Shown in pieces: positions 1-15,254 of a stretch of 64,000 bases of DNA (its first letter is position 1; each line of letters starts with the position of its first letter). Made by a program: the position numbers and the translations under genes. A model generated the notes under the pieces. The model was not told the origin of the DNA. It made no database searches and worked only from the letters and a program-made list of their open reading frames with translations. This DNA comes from Citrobacter koseri (GTDB lineage Bacteria; Pseudomonadota; Gammaproteobacteria; Enterobacterales; Enterobacteriaceae): assembly GCA_900446925.1 (NCBI GenBank), contig UAVY01000011.1, positions 124,001-188,000 of the forward strand, given 5' to 3'.

Positions 1-261
1 TCTCAGTTCGATAAGCTGCTCAACGTTACCCTCTGCTACCCGGAAAACGATCGGAAACCATTCTACGATATGTTGAGCGGTAAACTGACGCGCATCGTGG
101 TACGTATCGATCTGGAGCCGATTAAAGAAGAGCTACACGGTGACTATGTGAATGACAAAGGATTCAAACGCCGTTTCCAGCTTTGGTTGAATGCACTCTG
201 GAATGAAAAAGACGAACAGATAGAAAAGATTAAAGCGGAAAACAAAAACGCCGGTCAATGA
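1..261 (+). CDS. yihG: YihG acyltransferase, C-terminal part
   Basis: Open reading frame running in from the window edge in frame 1; the last 86 residues and stop are present. The end ([18 protein letters not shown]) resembles the C-terminus of YihG, an inner-membrane PlsC-type 1-acylglycerol-phosphate acyltransferase. The catalytic HX4D region lies outside the window. It is convergent with dsbA, the K-12 arrangement of yihG near dsbA, although K-12 has yihF between them and here nothing intervenes. Identity rests on a short C-terminal piece plus position. Confidence 0.6.
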   Translation, partial: SQFDKLLNVTLCYPENDRKPFYDMLSGKLTRIVVRIDLEPIKEELHGDYVNDKGFKRRFQLWLNALWNEKDEQIEKIKAENKNAGQ

Positions 262-276
262 CCGGCGATTTTTTTA
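249..276. terminator. Bidirectional terminator between yihG and dsbA
   Basis: GC-rich stem CGCCGGTC/GACCGGCG with an AAT loop at 249-267, followed by a T run on the plus strand. It overlaps the yihG stop codon and sits at the dsbA 3' end. Confidence 0.75.
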
Positions 277-897
277 TTTCTTTTCAACCAGATGTTTCAC
301 GGTATCGGCGTACTGTTGTACGAAGATATCCATGCTGCTGGTATCCATCCCTTGCGGGTTAACCTGATATTTGCCGTTTACAAACATCGCCGGTACACCC
401 TGAAGCTGGAGATCAGCGGCCGCTTTTTCTTGCTGCGCAACCAGTGATTTCACCACGAAGCTGTTCCATGCCGCATCGTAGTCTTCACCTTTCACACCCG
501 CATCAACGAATACTTTGCGAATATCGGCAGCAGACTGAACGGTCTGGTTTTTCTGTACTGCTTCAAACATCGGCGCAGTGATTTTATCTTCCACGCCCAG
601 TGCCATCGCCACAGCCCATGCCTGCGTCAGGTCCTTACCCAATGGGCCCAGGAACTCAACGTGGTATTTGGTCATTTTGGTGCCTTCAGGCAGCTTTTTC
701 TTCACGTTATCAGAAACGTGCAGCACTTCTTCAAACTGATAGCAGTGCGGGCAGTAGAAGGAGAAAAACTCCAGAACCTGAGGCTCGCCAGCAACGGGCT
801 TATCCAGTGTGATGTATTGCTTACCATCACTGAACTGCGCTGCCGATGCGCTAAAAGCTAAAATCATACCAGCCAGCGCCAGCCAAATCTTTTTCAT
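274..897 (-). CDS. dsbA: Thiol:disulfide interchange protein DsbA
   Basis: Periplasmic thioredoxin-fold oxidase that introduces disulfide bonds into secreted proteins and is reoxidised by DsbB. It has a signal peptide ([20 protein letters not shown], cleaved before QFSDG), the active site CPHC about 30 residues into the mature protein, and the cis-proline segment [11 protein letters not shown]. Length 207 aa, usual for the family. I chose the MKKIW start; two further upstream codons (Met-Ile) are open but do not match the family. It lies downstream of srkA on the same strand, as in K-12, where the two are co-transcribed. Confidence 0.97.
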   Translation of the reverse strand: MKKIWLALAGMILAFSASAAQFSDGKQYITLDKPVAGEPQVLEFFSFYCPHCYQFEEVLHVSDNVKKKLPEGTKMTKYHVEFLGPLGKDLTQAWAVAMALGVEDKITAPMFEAVQKNQTVQSAADIRKVFVDAGVKGEDYDAAWNSFVVKSLVAQQEKAAADLQLQGVPAMFVNGKYQVNPQGMDTSSMDIFVQQYADTVKHLVEKK

Positions 898-923
898 GAT
901 CAACTCTCTCCTGATGTGTCCGT

Positions 924-1910
924 TTAATACATTGGCGTTAATTGTAAAGGGGGTTCTTGCAGCACTTTTGCCTGCTCAAGAAATGTCGCAGTCTGCCGTT
1001 GCCAGTAATCTTCCCCGGTTAACCACGGGAAATTTTTAGGAAACGCAGGATCAGCCCAGCGACGCATCAGCCAGGCAAGATAATAAACCAAACGCATCGC
1101 GCGTAAAGGCTCAATAAGTTCTATTTCAGCGGTATCGAACTCACTAACTTCTTCATAAGCCTCGATAATCGTTTCAAGCTGCATCCGCTGCTCGGCTTTA
1201 TCGCCATTCAGCAGCATCCACAGATCCTGAACGGCAGGGCCATTGCGGGCATCATCTAAATCGACAAACAGCGGGCCATCGCGCCAGAGGATATTTCCGG
1301 CATGGCAATCCCCGTGTAAACGCAGCGTCTCAAAACGGGTATGCCAACGTTCGGTAACGGCAGCAATAAGAGTGTCCGTCGCGTTCAGGAAAGCCGCTTT
1401 TTGCCCTGCGGGAATCAGTGATGCGCCTTCGAAAAGTTTACGAGGTTCAATGAGATACTCTTCCAGGCCCATTGTCGGCCGGAAGGCAAAAGAATGTTTA
1501 CGCCCGGTCTGATGCAGGCGACCCAGATAGCGTCCTACCGCTTCCATCTGATCGATATTATCCGCTTCGAACTGTCGCCCGCCGACGCTTGGGAAAATCG
1601 CGTAGTGGAATCCCTGGTGGTTCAGTAGCGTCTGGCCATTGAGGACAAGCGGCGCCGCGACCGGCACCTCATCTTTTACCAGTTCCAGTGCAAACTGATG
1701 CTCTTCCCGTATTTGGTCGGCAGACCAACGCTCAGGGCGATAAAACTTAACGACAAAGCGTCGACGGTCTTCGTCCTGAAACTGATAGACGCGGTTTTCA
1801 TAGCTGTTGAGCGGGGTAAGACCGGAATCCACCCGGATTCCCTGTTCAAACAGCGCATCCATGATGGTATCCGGGTGTAATGTCTGGAAAGTAAAAGCGT
1901 TATCGTTCAT
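924..1910 (-). CDS. srkA: Stress response kinase A (YihE/RdoA)
   Basis: Ser/Thr protein kinase with a choline-kinase-like (APH) fold, linked to Cpx envelope stress and to limiting death after stress. Visible motifs are [11 protein letters not shown] (Lys of the N-lobe), the catalytic [12 protein letters not shown] (HGDxHxxN) and the metal-binding VDLDDA. Length 328 aa, as in E. coli. It is the first gene of the srkA-dsbA unit, with a CpxR-type box upstream (1976-1990). The frame is intact. Confidence 0.95.
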   Translation of the reverse strand: MNDNAFTFQTLHPDTIMDALFEQGIRVDSGLTPLNSYENRVYQFQDEDRRRFVVKFYRPERWSADQIREEHQFALELVKDEVPVAAPLVLNGQTLLNHQGFHYAIFPSVGGRQFEADNIDQMEAVGRYLGRLHQTGRKHSFAFRPTMGLEEYLIEPRKLFEGASLIPAGQKAAFLNATDTLIAAVTERWHTRFETLRLHGDCHAGNILWRDGPLFVDLDDARNGPAVQDLWMLLNGDKAEQRMQLETIIEAYEEVSEFDTAEIELIEPLRAMRLVYYLAWLMRRWADPAFPKNFPWLTGEDYWQRQTATFLEQAKVLQEPPLQLTPMY

Positions 1911-1975
1911 CCCATCATCCGGAAAATACTACGAATGATTCAGGATATCATTTTGTGGCGATTTCGGTGGCGCCG

Positions 1976-1990
1976 CTTACAAGGTTTTAC
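1976..1990 (-). promoter_or_regulatory. CpxR-type box upstream of srkA-dsbA
   Basis: The minus strand reads GTAAAACCTTGTAAG, matching the CpxR consensus GTAAA-N5-GTAA. It is about 65 bp upstream of the srkA start and overlaps the yihD stop codon. Cpx control of this operon is established in E. coli; assignment here is by motif and position. Confidence 0.7.
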
Positions 1991-2256
1991 TCTTTAATCA
2001 CGCCGCGTGCGCGTAATAGCGCCGTTTTGAAATCTTCTTCATAATCTTTCTGAATGCCAGGAATCACCGCATCTTTTGCGGAGTCACGCATTTTCAGGTG
2101 ATAGATCAGAATGTCGTCGGTTAAATCCGCCAGTTCGCCGTCAAAACCTGACTCTTTCGCCAGTTTCTGTAAAAATTGCAGCAGATTAAGATCGGGCTCT
2201 TTCTGCCAGGCTGGTTGCAGAAGTTCAATGACTTCATTCAGGCGTTTACATTTCAT
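1987..2256 (-). CDS. yihD: YihD, DUF1040 protein
   Basis: Small 89-residue conserved enterobacterial protein of unknown molecular function (DUF1040). It starts [20 protein letters not shown] and is intact and full length, acidic and helix-rich, with no signal peptide or membrane segment. It lies between mobA and srkA as in K-12; its stop codon overlaps the CpxR-type box of the downstream operon. Confidence 0.93.
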   Translation of the reverse strand: MKCKRLNEVIELLQPAWQKEPDLNLLQFLQKLAKESGFDGELADLTDDILIYHLKMRDSAKDAVIPGIQKDYEEDFKTALLRARGVIKE

Positions 2257-2324
2257 GGCTGTGCTCCTTAATTTGATGTAGATACGTTAGCAGGGTCAAT
2301 CCCACAATAAAAGAGGCGATATCA

Positions 2325-2909
2325 GTGAATCTGGAGAGTGCAATAACGGGGGTTGTGCTGGCAGGTGGTAAGGCCAGGAGAATGGGGGGGGCAGATAAGG
2401 GTCTGCTTGAGCTGGATGGCAAACCTCTCTGGAAGCATGTTGCTGATACGCTGGCGTCTCAGCTTGAAACCGTCGTGATTAACGCGAATCGCCATCAGGA
2501 TATTTATCAACAAAGCGGTCTGAAAGTGATCCCCGATTCATTGGCCGATTTTCCGGGGCCTCTGGCGGGTATGTTGTCTGTTTTACAGCAAGAGAAGGGA
2601 GACTGGTTTCTGTTTTGCCCTTGCGACACGCCTTACATTCCCCGCGATCTGGTTGCACGTTTAAAAGCTCAGCGTAATAACGCGCCTGTCGTATGGGTTC
2701 ACGACGGCGAGCGGGACCACCCGACAATTGCACTGGTTAATCGCTCCGTAGCACCTTTCTTACAGGAGTATCTCCGGTCAGGTGAACGGCGGGTCATGGT
2801 CTTTATGCGCCAGGCCGGTGGTCATGCTGTTGATTTCAGTGATTTTAAGCAGGCATTTGTGAATGTGAATACGCCGGAAGAACTCGCCAGATGGCAGGAG
2901 AAACCATGA
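2325..2909 (+). CDS. mobA: Molybdenum cofactor guanylyltransferase MobA
   Basis: Transfers GMP from GTP to molybdopterin to make the bis-MGD cofactor in the cytoplasm. It has the N-terminal nucleotidyltransferase signature [15 protein letters not shown] and the metal-binding segment [10 protein letters not shown]. Length 194 aa, intact despite a seven-G run near codon 20. Its stop overlaps the mobB start (ATGA), so the two are translationally coupled. Confidence 0.96.
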   Translation: MNLESAITGVVLAGGKARRMGGADKGLLELDGKPLWKHVADTLASQLETVVINANRHQDIYQQSGLKVIPDSLADFPGPLAGMLSVLQQEKGDWFLFCPCDTPYIPRDLVARLKAQRNNAPVVWVHDGERDHPTIALVNRSVAPFLQEYLRSGERRVMVFMRQAGGHAVDFSDFKQAFVNVNTPEELARWQEKP

Positions 2910-3409
2910 TCCCACTACTCGGCATAGCCGCATGGAGCGGCACCGGTAAGACTACGCTGCTCAAGAAATTGATTCCAGCGTTATGCGCCAGAGGGGTTCG
3001 CCCAGGGTTAATTAAGCATACCCATCACAATATGGACGTAGATAAGCCCGGCAAAGACAGTTACGAGTTACGCAAGGCAGGCGCAGCACAAACGCTTGTC
3101 GCCAGTCAGCAACGTTGGGCGCTGATGACAGAAACACCGGAAGAACCTGAGCTGGATTTAACGTATCTGGTGAGTCGAATGGATGCTTCTAAGCTGGATA
3201 TAGTGCTTGTTGAAGGTTTTAAGCACGAAGCGGTGGCGAAGATCTTATTATTCCGACAGGGGTGTGGGCATGAAGTGGATGAGCTGACCATTGATGAACA
3301 TGTGATCGCCGTCGCCAGCGACATTCCGCTTTCCCTGGACGTCCCGCTATTAGATATCAATGATATACCACAGATCGCTACATTTGTTTTGCGTTGGCTG
3401 GGACGATAG
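2906..3409 (+). CDS. mobB: Molybdopterin-guanine dinucleotide biosynthesis adaptor MobB
   Basis: GTP-binding accessory protein of the MGD pathway that interacts with MobA. It has a Walker [12 protein letters not shown] near residue 14 and the conserved LIKHTHH. I chose the start at the ATGA overlap with mobA; an upstream ATG at 2891 would lie inside mobA. 167 aa, with a C-terminus slightly different from K-12. The gene is convergent with the 5S rRNA, the arrangement next to rrnA. Confidence 0.94.
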   Translation: MIPLLGIAAWSGTGKTTLLKKLIPALCARGVRPGLIKHTHHNMDVDKPGKDSYELRKAGAAQTLVASQQRWALMTETPEEPELDLTYLVSRMDASKLDIVLVEGFKHEAVAKILLFRQGCGHEVDELTIDEHVIAVASDIPLSLDVPLLDINDIPQIATFVLRWLGR

Positions 3410-3436
3410 TACGCGGGCAGCACAGGTTTTTTGCAG

Positions 3437-3462
3437 GCAGGATAAGCGCAGCGTCATCCGGC
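3437..3462. repeat. REP-type palindromic element
   Basis: GATAAGCGCAGCGTCATCCGGC resembles an enterobacterial REP unit. It lies in the non-coding interval between mobB and the rRNA terminator. Confidence 0.55.
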
Positions 3463-3483
3463 TGCACCCGGGCGCATAAACGC

Positions 3484-3510
3484 AAAAAGGCCATCCCTCA
3501 GGATGGCCTC
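3484..3510 (-). terminator. rRNA operon terminator
   Basis: On the minus strand, GAGGCCATCCTGAGGGATGG then CCTTTTTGCG forms a stem with a T run just after 5S. It is the classic rrn terminator. Confidence 0.9.
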
Positions 3511-3522
3511 TTCACTTAATTA

Positions 3523-3642
3523 ATGCCTGGCAGTTCCCTACTCTCGCATGGGGAGACCCCACACTACCATCGGCGCTACGGCGTTTCACTTCTGAGTTCG
3601 GCATGGGGTCAGGTGGGACCACCGCGCTACGGCCGCCAGGCA
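3523..3642 (-). rRNA. rrf: 5S ribosomal RNA
   Basis: 120 nt, beginning TGCCTGGCGGCCGTAGCGCG and ending CTGCCAGGCAT on the minus strand. Length and sequence match E. coli 5S, and the terminal stem is intact. A 93-bp spacer separates it from 23S. Confidence 0.97.
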
Positions 3643-3735
3643 AATTCTGTTCGTCTAATGCCTCCGGCATTAAACTCTAATCTGTAATCAGGCTGAAAAT
3701 CGTCTCTCAGTCCGCCAAAACATCTTCGGCGTTGT

Positions 3736-6647
<2,912 letters not shown>

Positions 6648-6822
6648 TCACAACCCGAAGATGTTTCGTGAAACACTTCGCGTTGCGAAAATTTGAGAGA
6701 CTCATACACACTTTACGTGTGTCGTTTCAATTTTCAGCTTGATCCAGATTTTTAAAGAGCAAAACTTCGCAGTGAACCTTTTCAGGTACACTCTGAAGTT
6801 TTCTTATATGAGCAGTAAAATA

Positions 6823-6898
6823 TGGTGGAGCTATGCGGGATCGAACCGCAGACCTCCTGCGTGCAAAGCAGGCGCTCTCCCAGCTGAGCTATAGCCCC
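6823..6898 (-). tRNA. alaT: tRNA-Ala (TGC)
   Basis: Minus strand starts GGGGCTATAGCTCAGCTGGG, has anticodon TGC in CTTTGCACG, and ends CTCCACCA with encoded CCA. 76 nt, same as E. coli. With tRNA-Ile it is the spacer pair of rrnA, rrnD and rrnH-type operons. Confidence 0.97.
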
Positions 6899-7012
6899 AT
6901 ACAGTTACAGTCAGAACCTCTTACCGATGATTTTTCCTGAGACAAGGCGTGGAATGACGAAGCATACTTAAAGTATGTGAGTCATTTCACAACGCAGTAT
7001 TCAGGGAAAATC

Positions 7013-7090
7013 TGGTAGGCCTGAGTGGACTTGAACCACCGACCTCACCCTTATCAGGGGGTGCGCTCTAACCACCTGAGCTACAAGCCT
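7013..7090 (-). tRNA. ileT: tRNA-Ile (GAT), one extra base
   Basis: Minus strand starts AGGCTTGTAGCTCAGGTGGT, anticodon GAT, ending GGCCTACCA. It is 78 nt instead of 77, because the 5' strand of the anticodon stem has CCCCC where E. coli has CCCC. The extra base would disturb the stem and is probably a homopolymer error. Confidence 0.93.
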
Positions 7091-7160
7091 GTAGAGGTTT
7101 TTACTGCTCGTTTTTCATCAGACAATCTGTGTGGGCACTGCAAAGGCAGGTTCTTTAAGG

Positions 7161-8706
<1,546 letters not shown>

Positions 8707-8836
8707 AAGTTTGATGCTCGTGAATTAAACTTCGTAATGAATTACGTGTTCACTCAGAGACTTGGTATTCATTTATTGTCCGAAGACATTAAGAATCCAT
8801 GTCACTTTGAGTGCCCACACAGATTGTCTGATAAAT

Positions 8837-8848
8837 TGTTAAAGAGCA
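8837..8848 (-). promoter_or_regulatory. rrn leader boxA antitermination element
   Basis: TGCTCTTTAACA on the minus strand, upstream of mature 16S. It matches rrn boxA, bound by NusB-NusE for antitermination. Nothing codes between 8707 and 9160; this is the rrn leader and promoter region. Confidence 0.85.
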
Positions 8849-8885
8849 GTGCCGCTTCGCTTTTTCTCAGCGGCGCGGGGTGTGC

Positions 8886-8913
8886 ATAATACGCTTTCCC
8901 GCTTGAGAGTCAA
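8886..8913 (-). promoter_or_regulatory. rrn P2 promoter
   Basis: Minus strand -35 TTGACT (8908-8913), 16-bp spacer, -10 TATTAT (8886-8891). Sequence and position match rrn P2. Confidence 0.85.
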
Positions 8914-9005
8914 GCATTTATTTTTGCTTTTCTCTGCCGGCATTCATCGCTGAACCCCGCTGACCCGGCGGCCTGTGTGCCGTTGTTCCGTGTCAGTGGA
9001 GGCGC

Positions 9006-9034
9006 ATTATTAGGGAGTTATTCCGGCCTGACAA
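9006..9034 (-). promoter_or_regulatory. rrn P1 promoter
   Basis: Minus strand -35 TTGTCA (9029-9034), 16-bp spacer GGCCGGAATAACTCCC identical to E. coli P1, then TAATAAT where P1 normally has TATAAT. The extra A looks like another indel. An A/T-rich UP-element and Fis-like region lies upstream. Confidence 0.85.
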
Positions 9035-9122
9035 GGGGAAATTAGAAAAAACTTATCAACCGTTCGTTTTTTTGGACGTTTTGCATATCACCCTTTTATT
9101 TTTGCCTGGTTTTTAAACAAAA

Positions 9123-9147
9123 ACGAGCCCAAATGGGCCCGTTTTTT
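9123..9147 (-). terminator. clpB terminator
   Basis: Stem ACGGGCCC/GGGCTCGT with T-rich tails on both strands, between clpB and the rrn P1 upstream region. Confidence 0.8.
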
Positions 9148-9160
9148 TATTATTTGTGAC

Positions 9161-11735
9161 TTACTGCACTGCCACAATGCGATCGTCATTCGCCTCCAGA
9201 CGAATCGCTTTACCCGGAATCAGTTCACCAGACAAGATTTGCTGCGCCAGCGGGTTTTCAATCTGCTGCTGAATTGCACGTTTCAATGGACGCGCCCCGT
9301 AAACCGGATCGTAACCATTCGCGCTCAGCAATTTCAGCGCATCATCAGAGATGTGGATTTCATACCCGCGCTCTTCCAGACGTTTGTACAGACGTTGCAA
9401 CTGGATCTGTGCAATAGAAGCGATATGTTTTTCACCCAACGGATGGAATACCACGACTTCATCTATACGGTTAATGAATTCCGGGCGGAAGTTGTGGCTG
9501 ACCACACCAAGCACCAGTTCTTTCATATGGCCGTTAATCCAGCTCACCGAAACGCTCCTGGATCAGATCGGAACCGAGGTTTGAGGTCATAATGACAACC
9601 GTGTTGCGGAAGTCGACCGTTCTCCCTTGCCCGTCCGTCAGACGGCCATCATCCAACACCTGCAACAGAATGTTGAATACATCAGGATGCGCTTTCTCAA
9701 CTTCGTCCAGCAGTATGACGGAATAAGGACGACGACGTACCGCTTCCGTCAGATAACCGCCCTCTTCATAACCCACATATCCCGGAGGCGCGCCAACCAG
9801 ACGAGACACGGAGTGTTTTTCCATGAACTCAGACATGTCGATACGCACCATCGCGTCATCGCTATCAAACATAAAGTTTGCCAGCGCCTTGCACAGTTCG
9901 GTTTTACCTACCCCGGTCGGCCCAAGGAACAGGAACGAACCAATTGGACGATTCGGGTCGGCCAGTCCCGCACGGCTACGGCGAATGGCATTCGATACCG
10001 CTTCAACGGCCTCATTCTGCCCAATCACGCGGCTGTGTAATTCCTGCTCCATACGCAGCAGTTTTTCACGTTCGCCTTCAAGCATTCTGGCAACCGGAAT
10101 CCCCGTCCACCGCGCCAGCACTTCAGCTATTTCCGCATCCGTCACTTTATTGCGTAACAGACGCATGGTTTTACCTTCAGATTGAGTCGCCGCTTCCAGC
10201 TGTTTTTCCAGCTCGGGGATTTTGCCGTACTGAAGTTCAGACATCCGCGCCAGATCGCCCACACGACGCGCCTGTTCGATGGCGATTTTCGCCTGCTCCA
10301 GCTCAGCCTTAATGGTCTGCGTACCGGACAGAGAGGCTTTCTCTGCTTTCCACTCTTCTTCTAATTCAGAGTACTGGCGTTCTTTATCATCCAGTTCCTC
10401 GTTGAGCATATCGAGGCGTTTTTTGCTCGCCTCATCAGACTCTTTCATTAACGCCTGCTGTTCCAGCTTGAGCTGAATAATACGGCGGTCGAGCCTGTCC
10501 AGTTCTTCCGGCTTGGAGTCAATCTGCATACGGATGCTGGATGCAGCCTCATCGATCAGGTCGATGGCTTTATCCGGCAACTGGCGATCGGAAATGTAGC
10601 GGTGAGATAAGGTTGCCGCCGCCACAATCGCTGGGTCAGTAATCTGCACATGGTGGTGCAGCTCATAACGTTCTTTAAGACCACGCAGAATAGCGATGGT
10701 ATCTTCCACAGACGGTTCCGCGACGAACACTTTCTGGAAACGACGTTCCAGCGCCGCATCTTTTTCTATGTACTGGCGATATTCGTCCAGCGTCGTGGCG
10801 CCCACACAGTGCAGTTCCCCACGCGCCAGCGCCGGTTTCAGCATGTTCCCGGCATCCATTGCGCCATCGGCTTTACCCGCGCCGACCATCGTGTGTAATT
10901 CATCGATAAACAGGATGACGTTGCCTTCCTGTTTGGCGAGATCGTTCAGCACGCCTTTCAGACGCTCTTCAAACTCACCGCGATACTTCGCCCCGGCCAC
11001 CAGCGCGCCCATATCCAGCGCCAGTACGCGGCGGCCTTTCAGCCCTTCCGGCACTTCGCCATTAATGATTCGCTGCGCCAGCCCTTCGACAATCGCCGTT
11101 TTACCGACCCCCGGTTCACCGATTAATACCGGGTTGTTTTTAGTACGGCGTTGCAGTACCTGAATGGTACGGCGAATTTCTTCATCACGACCAATCACCG
11201 GATCGAGCTTGCCCTGCTCCGCGCGCTCGGTCAGGTCGACGGTATATTTTTGCAAGGCCTGACGTTGGTCTTCAGCCCCTTGATCGTTCACGCTTTCACC
11301 TCCGCGCATTTGTTCAACTGCCTGAGTGATATTGGCGGTGGTCGCCCCGGCCGATTTCAGTAGGTCGGTCAGCGTGCCGCGAGACTCAAGCGCAGCCAGA
11401 ACGAACAGTTCCGACGAAATAAAGTTGTCCCCACGTTTTTGCGCCAGCTTGTCGCAAAGATTCAGTACACGCACCAGATCCTGAGACGGCTGTACGTCGC
11501 CGCCGGTGCCTTCCACCTGCGGTAAACGGCTCAGCGCCTGATCAATACTCGTGCGTAACTGGCCAGCATTAATGCCAGCGGACGTTAATAAAGGACGTAC
11601 CGATCCCCCTTCCTGATTCAGTAAGGCGCTCATTAAATGAAGAGGTTCGATGAATTGGTTGTCGTGCCCCAGTGCAAGCGACTGGGCATCGGCAAGAGCA
11701 AGCTGGAATTTATTAGTAAGACGATCCAGACGCAT
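9161..11735 (-). CDS. clpB: ClpB disaggregase (one frameshift)
   Basis: Hsp104-family AAA+ chaperone that works with DnaK to dissolve protein aggregates. Domains in order: Clp N domain, AAA1 with Walker A GEPGVGKT (about residue 206), the coiled-coil M domain rich in EELxxKERQ, AAA2 with Walker A GPTGVGKT (about residue 605), C-terminal D2-small domain. Full length would be about 857 aa. The frame breaks near 9541: GELD is followed by TTAAC where family members read DY, and removing one A restores [11 protein letters not shown] choose MRLDRL as start, four codons inside the open frame, because it matches the family. A sigma-32 promoter lies upstream. Confidence 0.95.
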
Positions 11736-11773
11736 AACTCCTCCCATAACAGGTCAAAATTGCTACTGGAGAT

Positions 11774-11802
11774 TAAATGAGGTCATCCCTCAATTATTCA
11801 AG
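11774..11802 (-). promoter_or_regulatory. Sigma-32 heat-shock promoter of clpB
   Basis: Minus strand -35 CTTGAA, 14-bp spacer, -10 CCTCATTTA. This closely fits the heat-shock consensus CTTGAAA / CCCCATNTA, about 40 bp upstream of the clpB start. Confidence 0.85.
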
Positions 11803-11864
11803 GTGAATGACCTGAATTATGTGAAAAGAAAATTACACGTACCGGATCGTCTTGATTCTTTAGG

Positions 11865-12596
11865 TTATATCAGCCAAATAAAACTTGCCATACGACCTGT
11901 GATCTTGTCGCGACGATAAGAGAAGAAAGTCTCACTTTCGCTGTAAGTACAGCGATCGCCGCCATAGACGCTTTCAACTCCCACATTCGCCAGACGTTGA
12001 CGCGCAAGCTGATAAATATCCGCCAGATATTTTTCACCGCGCGCCTGAAATGCGCTGCTCGCCTTCGCATCTTTTGCGATAAACGCTTCACGCACTTCAG
12101 CCCCCACTTCAAAAGCAGCAGGGCCAATAGCCGGACCCAGCCAGGCGATAATGTTTTCAGGTTTATCGGCAAAGCAGGCGACCGTTTCTTCCAGCACACC
12201 TTCACATAATCCGCGCCAGCCCGCATGAGCCGCCGCCACTTCCGTTCCCGCGCGATTACAAAACAACACGGGCAAACAGTCCGCCGTCATCACCGCGCAA
12301 ACGGTGCCGGGGGTATTGCTGTACGACGCATCCGCCCGTTTGGATGCATAAGGCTCGCCGGTGAGTTTCAGCACGTCCTTGCCATGCACCTGTTTCAAGC
12401 CAGACGGGTTTTGACGGCAAATTGCCCGCAGCAAAGAGTCTCTTGCGATTCTCTTCCACATGTTCCGGGTTATCGCCGCAATGGGCGCCCAGATTCAGAG
12501 AATCGTAAGGCGGTAAGCTGACACCGCCTGTACGTACAGAACTACAGGCTGCAACCCCCTCCGGATTGGCCACTGCGGAACAATTAGCTTACTCAT
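11865..12596 (-). CDS. pgeF: PgeF/YfiH purine nucleoside phosphorylase-like (frameshifts)
   Basis: YfiH/LACC1 family, a multicopper-oxidase-like fold with purine nucleoside phosphorylase activity. In E. coli it acts as a peptidoglycan-editing factor. Motifs seen are VHGKDV, ADCLPVLF, AAAHAGWRGL and GDRCTYSE. The frame is broken near 12570 (a C is missing in the PQWPIPEGV region) and near 12420 (an extra A before QVHGKD). The repaired length is 243 aa, as in K-12. The start overlaps the rluD stop (ATGA), indicating translational coupling. Confidence 0.92.
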
Positions 12597-13573
12597 AGCC
12601 AGTCTACATCATCCTTATGTTCTTCGAAGTCAGCGCGCATCACGTCAATCAGCTCCACCATATCCTGCGGAATCGGCGCATGCCACTCCATTTCAATACC
12701 GGAAATCGGATGGTAAAGACGCAGCATCGTCGCGTGCAGCGCCTGGCGATCAAACTGACGCAACGTGGAGATAAACGCTTCCGATGCCCCCTTCGGTGGA
12801 CGCGGACGACCGCCATACACCTGATCGCCCACCAGCGGATGCGTGATATGCGCCATGTGCACGCGGATCTGGTGCGTACGTCCGGTTTCCAGACGCAACC
12901 GCAGACGCGTATGCACACGGAAATGTTCCATGATGCGGTAGTGAGTCACCGCAGGTTTCCCCATTGGATGCACTGACATATGGGTTCGTTTGGTCGGGTG
13001 ACGGCTGATCGGTTCATCTACCGTACCGCCCGCCGTCATATGTCCGATCGCGACCGCTTCATACTCACGGGTGATTTCACGCAGCTGCAAAGACTCCACC
13101 AGTCGCGTTTGCGCCGGAACCGTTTTCGCCACCACCATCAGACCTGTGGTGTCTTTATCCAGACGATGCACAATACCCGCGCGCGGTACGTCAGCAATCG
13201 GCGGGTAGTAATGCAACAGCGCGTTCAGTACCGTACCATCAGGATTACCGGCGCCAGGGTGAACCACTAAATCGCGCGGTTTGTTGATGACAAGGATATC
13301 GTCATCTTCGTAGACGATATCCAGCGGGATATCCTGCGGCTCAAAGCGGATCTCTTCGTCGATTTCCGCGTTAATGGAAACCTGTTCGCCGCCCAATACT
13401 TTTTCTTTCGGTTTATCGCAAAGTTTACCGTTGACCAGCACGCGCCGATCGAGAATCCATTCTTTTATGCGCGAACGTGAATAATCCGGGAACATTTCGG
13501 CCAAAGCCTGATCTAAGCGTTGACCGAGTTGGTTTTCGGATACCGTTGCGGTGAGTTGTACTCGTTGTGCCAT
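12593..13573 (-). CDS. rluD: 23S rRNA pseudouridine synthase RluD
   Basis: Makes pseudouridines 1911, 1915 and 1917 in helix 69 of 23S rRNA. N-terminal S4 domain (GQRLDQALAEMFPDYSRSRI), catalytic RluA-type motif HRLDKDTTGLMVVAK with the nucleophilic Asp, and C-terminal GRTHQIRVHM. 326 aa, intact. It is first gene of the rluD-pgeF-clpB direction and divergent from bamD; this divergent order (rluD opposite yfiO/bamD) is conserved in enterobacteria. Confidence 0.97.
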   Translation of the reverse strand: MAQRVQLTATVSENQLGQRLDQALAEMFPDYSRSRIKEWILDRRVLVNGKLCDKPKEKVLGGEQVSINAEIDEEIRFEPQDIPLDIVYEDDDILVINKPRDLVVHPGAGNPDGTVLNALLHYYPPIADVPRAGIVHRLDKDTTGLMVVAKTVPAQTRLVESLQLREITREYEAVAIGHMTAGGTVDEPISRHPTKRTHMSVHPMGKPAVTHYRIMEHFRVHTRLRLRLETGRTHQIRVHMAHITHPLVGDQVYGGRPRPPKGASEAFISTLRQFDRQALHATMLRLYHPISGIEMEWHAPIPQDMVELIDVMRADFEEHKDDVDWL

Positions 13574-13705
13574 ATACAGCTTCTTCGTTTAACGTTGGGT
13601 TTTACGGCTTTGCCGTTTAATATAGTGTGCTATTGTAGCTGGTCTTAACCGGGAGCAGGAACAGAGAATCTCCCGTAAAACATTTTGAGGAAAGTCAAAA
13701 ACGTC

Positions 13706-14445
13706 ATGACGCGCATGAAATATCTGGTGGCAGCAGCCACGTTGAGCCTGTTTTTGGGCGGGTTGCTCTGGTTCAAAGGAAGAGGTGCCCGATAATCCGC
13801 CTAACGAAATCTACGCGACTGCCCAGCAAAAGCTGCAGGACGGTAACTGGAAACAGGCAATAACGCAATTGGAAGCGTTGGATAACCGTTATCCATTTGG
13901 ACCGTATTCTCAGCAGGTGCAGTTGGATCTGATCTACGCCTACTACAAAAACGCCGATCTGCCGTTAGCTCAGGCCGCCATCGATCGTTTTATTCGCCTC
14001 AATCCGACGCACCCGAATATTGATTATGTCATGTATATGCGCGGTCTGACCAATATGGCGCTGGATGACAGCGCGCTGCAAGGTTTCTTCGGCGTCGATC
14101 GTAGCGATCGCGATCGCAGCACGCCCGAGCTGCATTCAATGATTTCTCAAAGCTGGTGCGTAGCTATCCGAACAGCCAGTACACAACCGACGCCACCAAA
14201 CGTCTGGTCTTCCTGAAAGATCGTCTGGCGAAGTATGAATACTCCGTTGCCGACTACTACACCGCTCGCGGCGCATGGGTTGCCGTGGTAAAACCGTGTG
14301 GAAGGTATGCTGCGCGACTTTCCCGGATACGCAGGCGACGCGCGACGCTCTGCCGCTGATGGAAAACGCTTATCGTCAGATGCAGATGACGACTCAGGCT
14401 GACAAAGTGGCAAAAATTATCGCCGCCAATGGTCGCAACACCTGA
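13706..14445 (+). CDS. bamD: Outer membrane assembly lipoprotein BamD (three frameshifts)
   Basis: Essential TPR lipoprotein of the BAM complex that inserts beta-barrel proteins. It starts [17 protein letters not shown] followed, after removal of one extra G near 13758, by the lipobox AGC and [13 protein letters not shown] segments include [22 protein letters not shown] is missing near 14111 (DRDPQHARAAF) and an extra A sits near 14290 (VVNRVEGM). Essentiality makes three true frameshifts impossible to sustain, so they are read as errors. The repaired length is about 245 aa. Confidence 0.95.
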
Positions 14446-14464
14446 TTGCGTACTGAACGCAAAA

Positions 14465-14491
14465 CGGCAGCCCGAAGGCTGCCGTTTTTTT
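14465..14491 (+). terminator. bamD terminator
   Basis: Stem CGGCAGCC/GGCTGCCG with a CGAA loop and seven T residues, 20 bp after the bamD stop. Confidence 0.9.
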
Positions 14492-14637
14492 ATCCATTTT
14501 ACGCTGTTGCTGAAGCGGTTTCAGTACAACGCATCCCGTCAAATATGGCTCCCTTTCGGCTATTCCTCAAGTAAAAAATCCGTTGTTCCTGCGATAACTC
14601 ACAAAAAGGGCTTCCTTGACAAAAAGTGACAAAATAA

Positions 14638-15057
<420 letters not shown>

Positions 15058-15081
15058 TCCCTTACATTGAGTGTATCGCCA

Positions 15082-15104
15082 ACGCGCCTTCGGGCGCGTT
15101 TTTT
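15082..15104 (+). terminator. raiA terminator
   Basis: ACGCGCC-TTC-GGGCGCGT stem followed by six T residues, 24 bp after the raiA stop. Confidence 0.9.
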
Positions 15105-15160
15105 GTTGACAGGATTAAAACAGTACGGGTACTTTACTGAAGTCGCTAAAGGAAACTGAC

Positions 15161-15208
15161 ATGAAACTTATCCCGTTCTTCTTCGCATTCTTTTTTACCT
15201 TCCCCTGA
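15161..15208 (+). CDS. pheL: pheA leader peptide PheL
   Basis: A 15-residue ORF, MKLIPFFFAFFFTFP, with seven phenylalanine codons and a GGAAACTGAC upstream. It is the attenuation leader of pheA: stalling at Phe codons when charged tRNA-Phe is low favours the antiterminator. Confidence 0.95.
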   Translation: MKLIPFFFAFFFTFP

Positions 15209-15254
15209 ATGGGAGGCGTTTCGTCGTGTGAAAAAGAATGCGAAGACGAACAAT

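Noticed and set aside
9239..11363. Long plus-strand ORFs opposite clpB
   Set aside because: Shadows of the clpB coding strand; clpB identity is certain.
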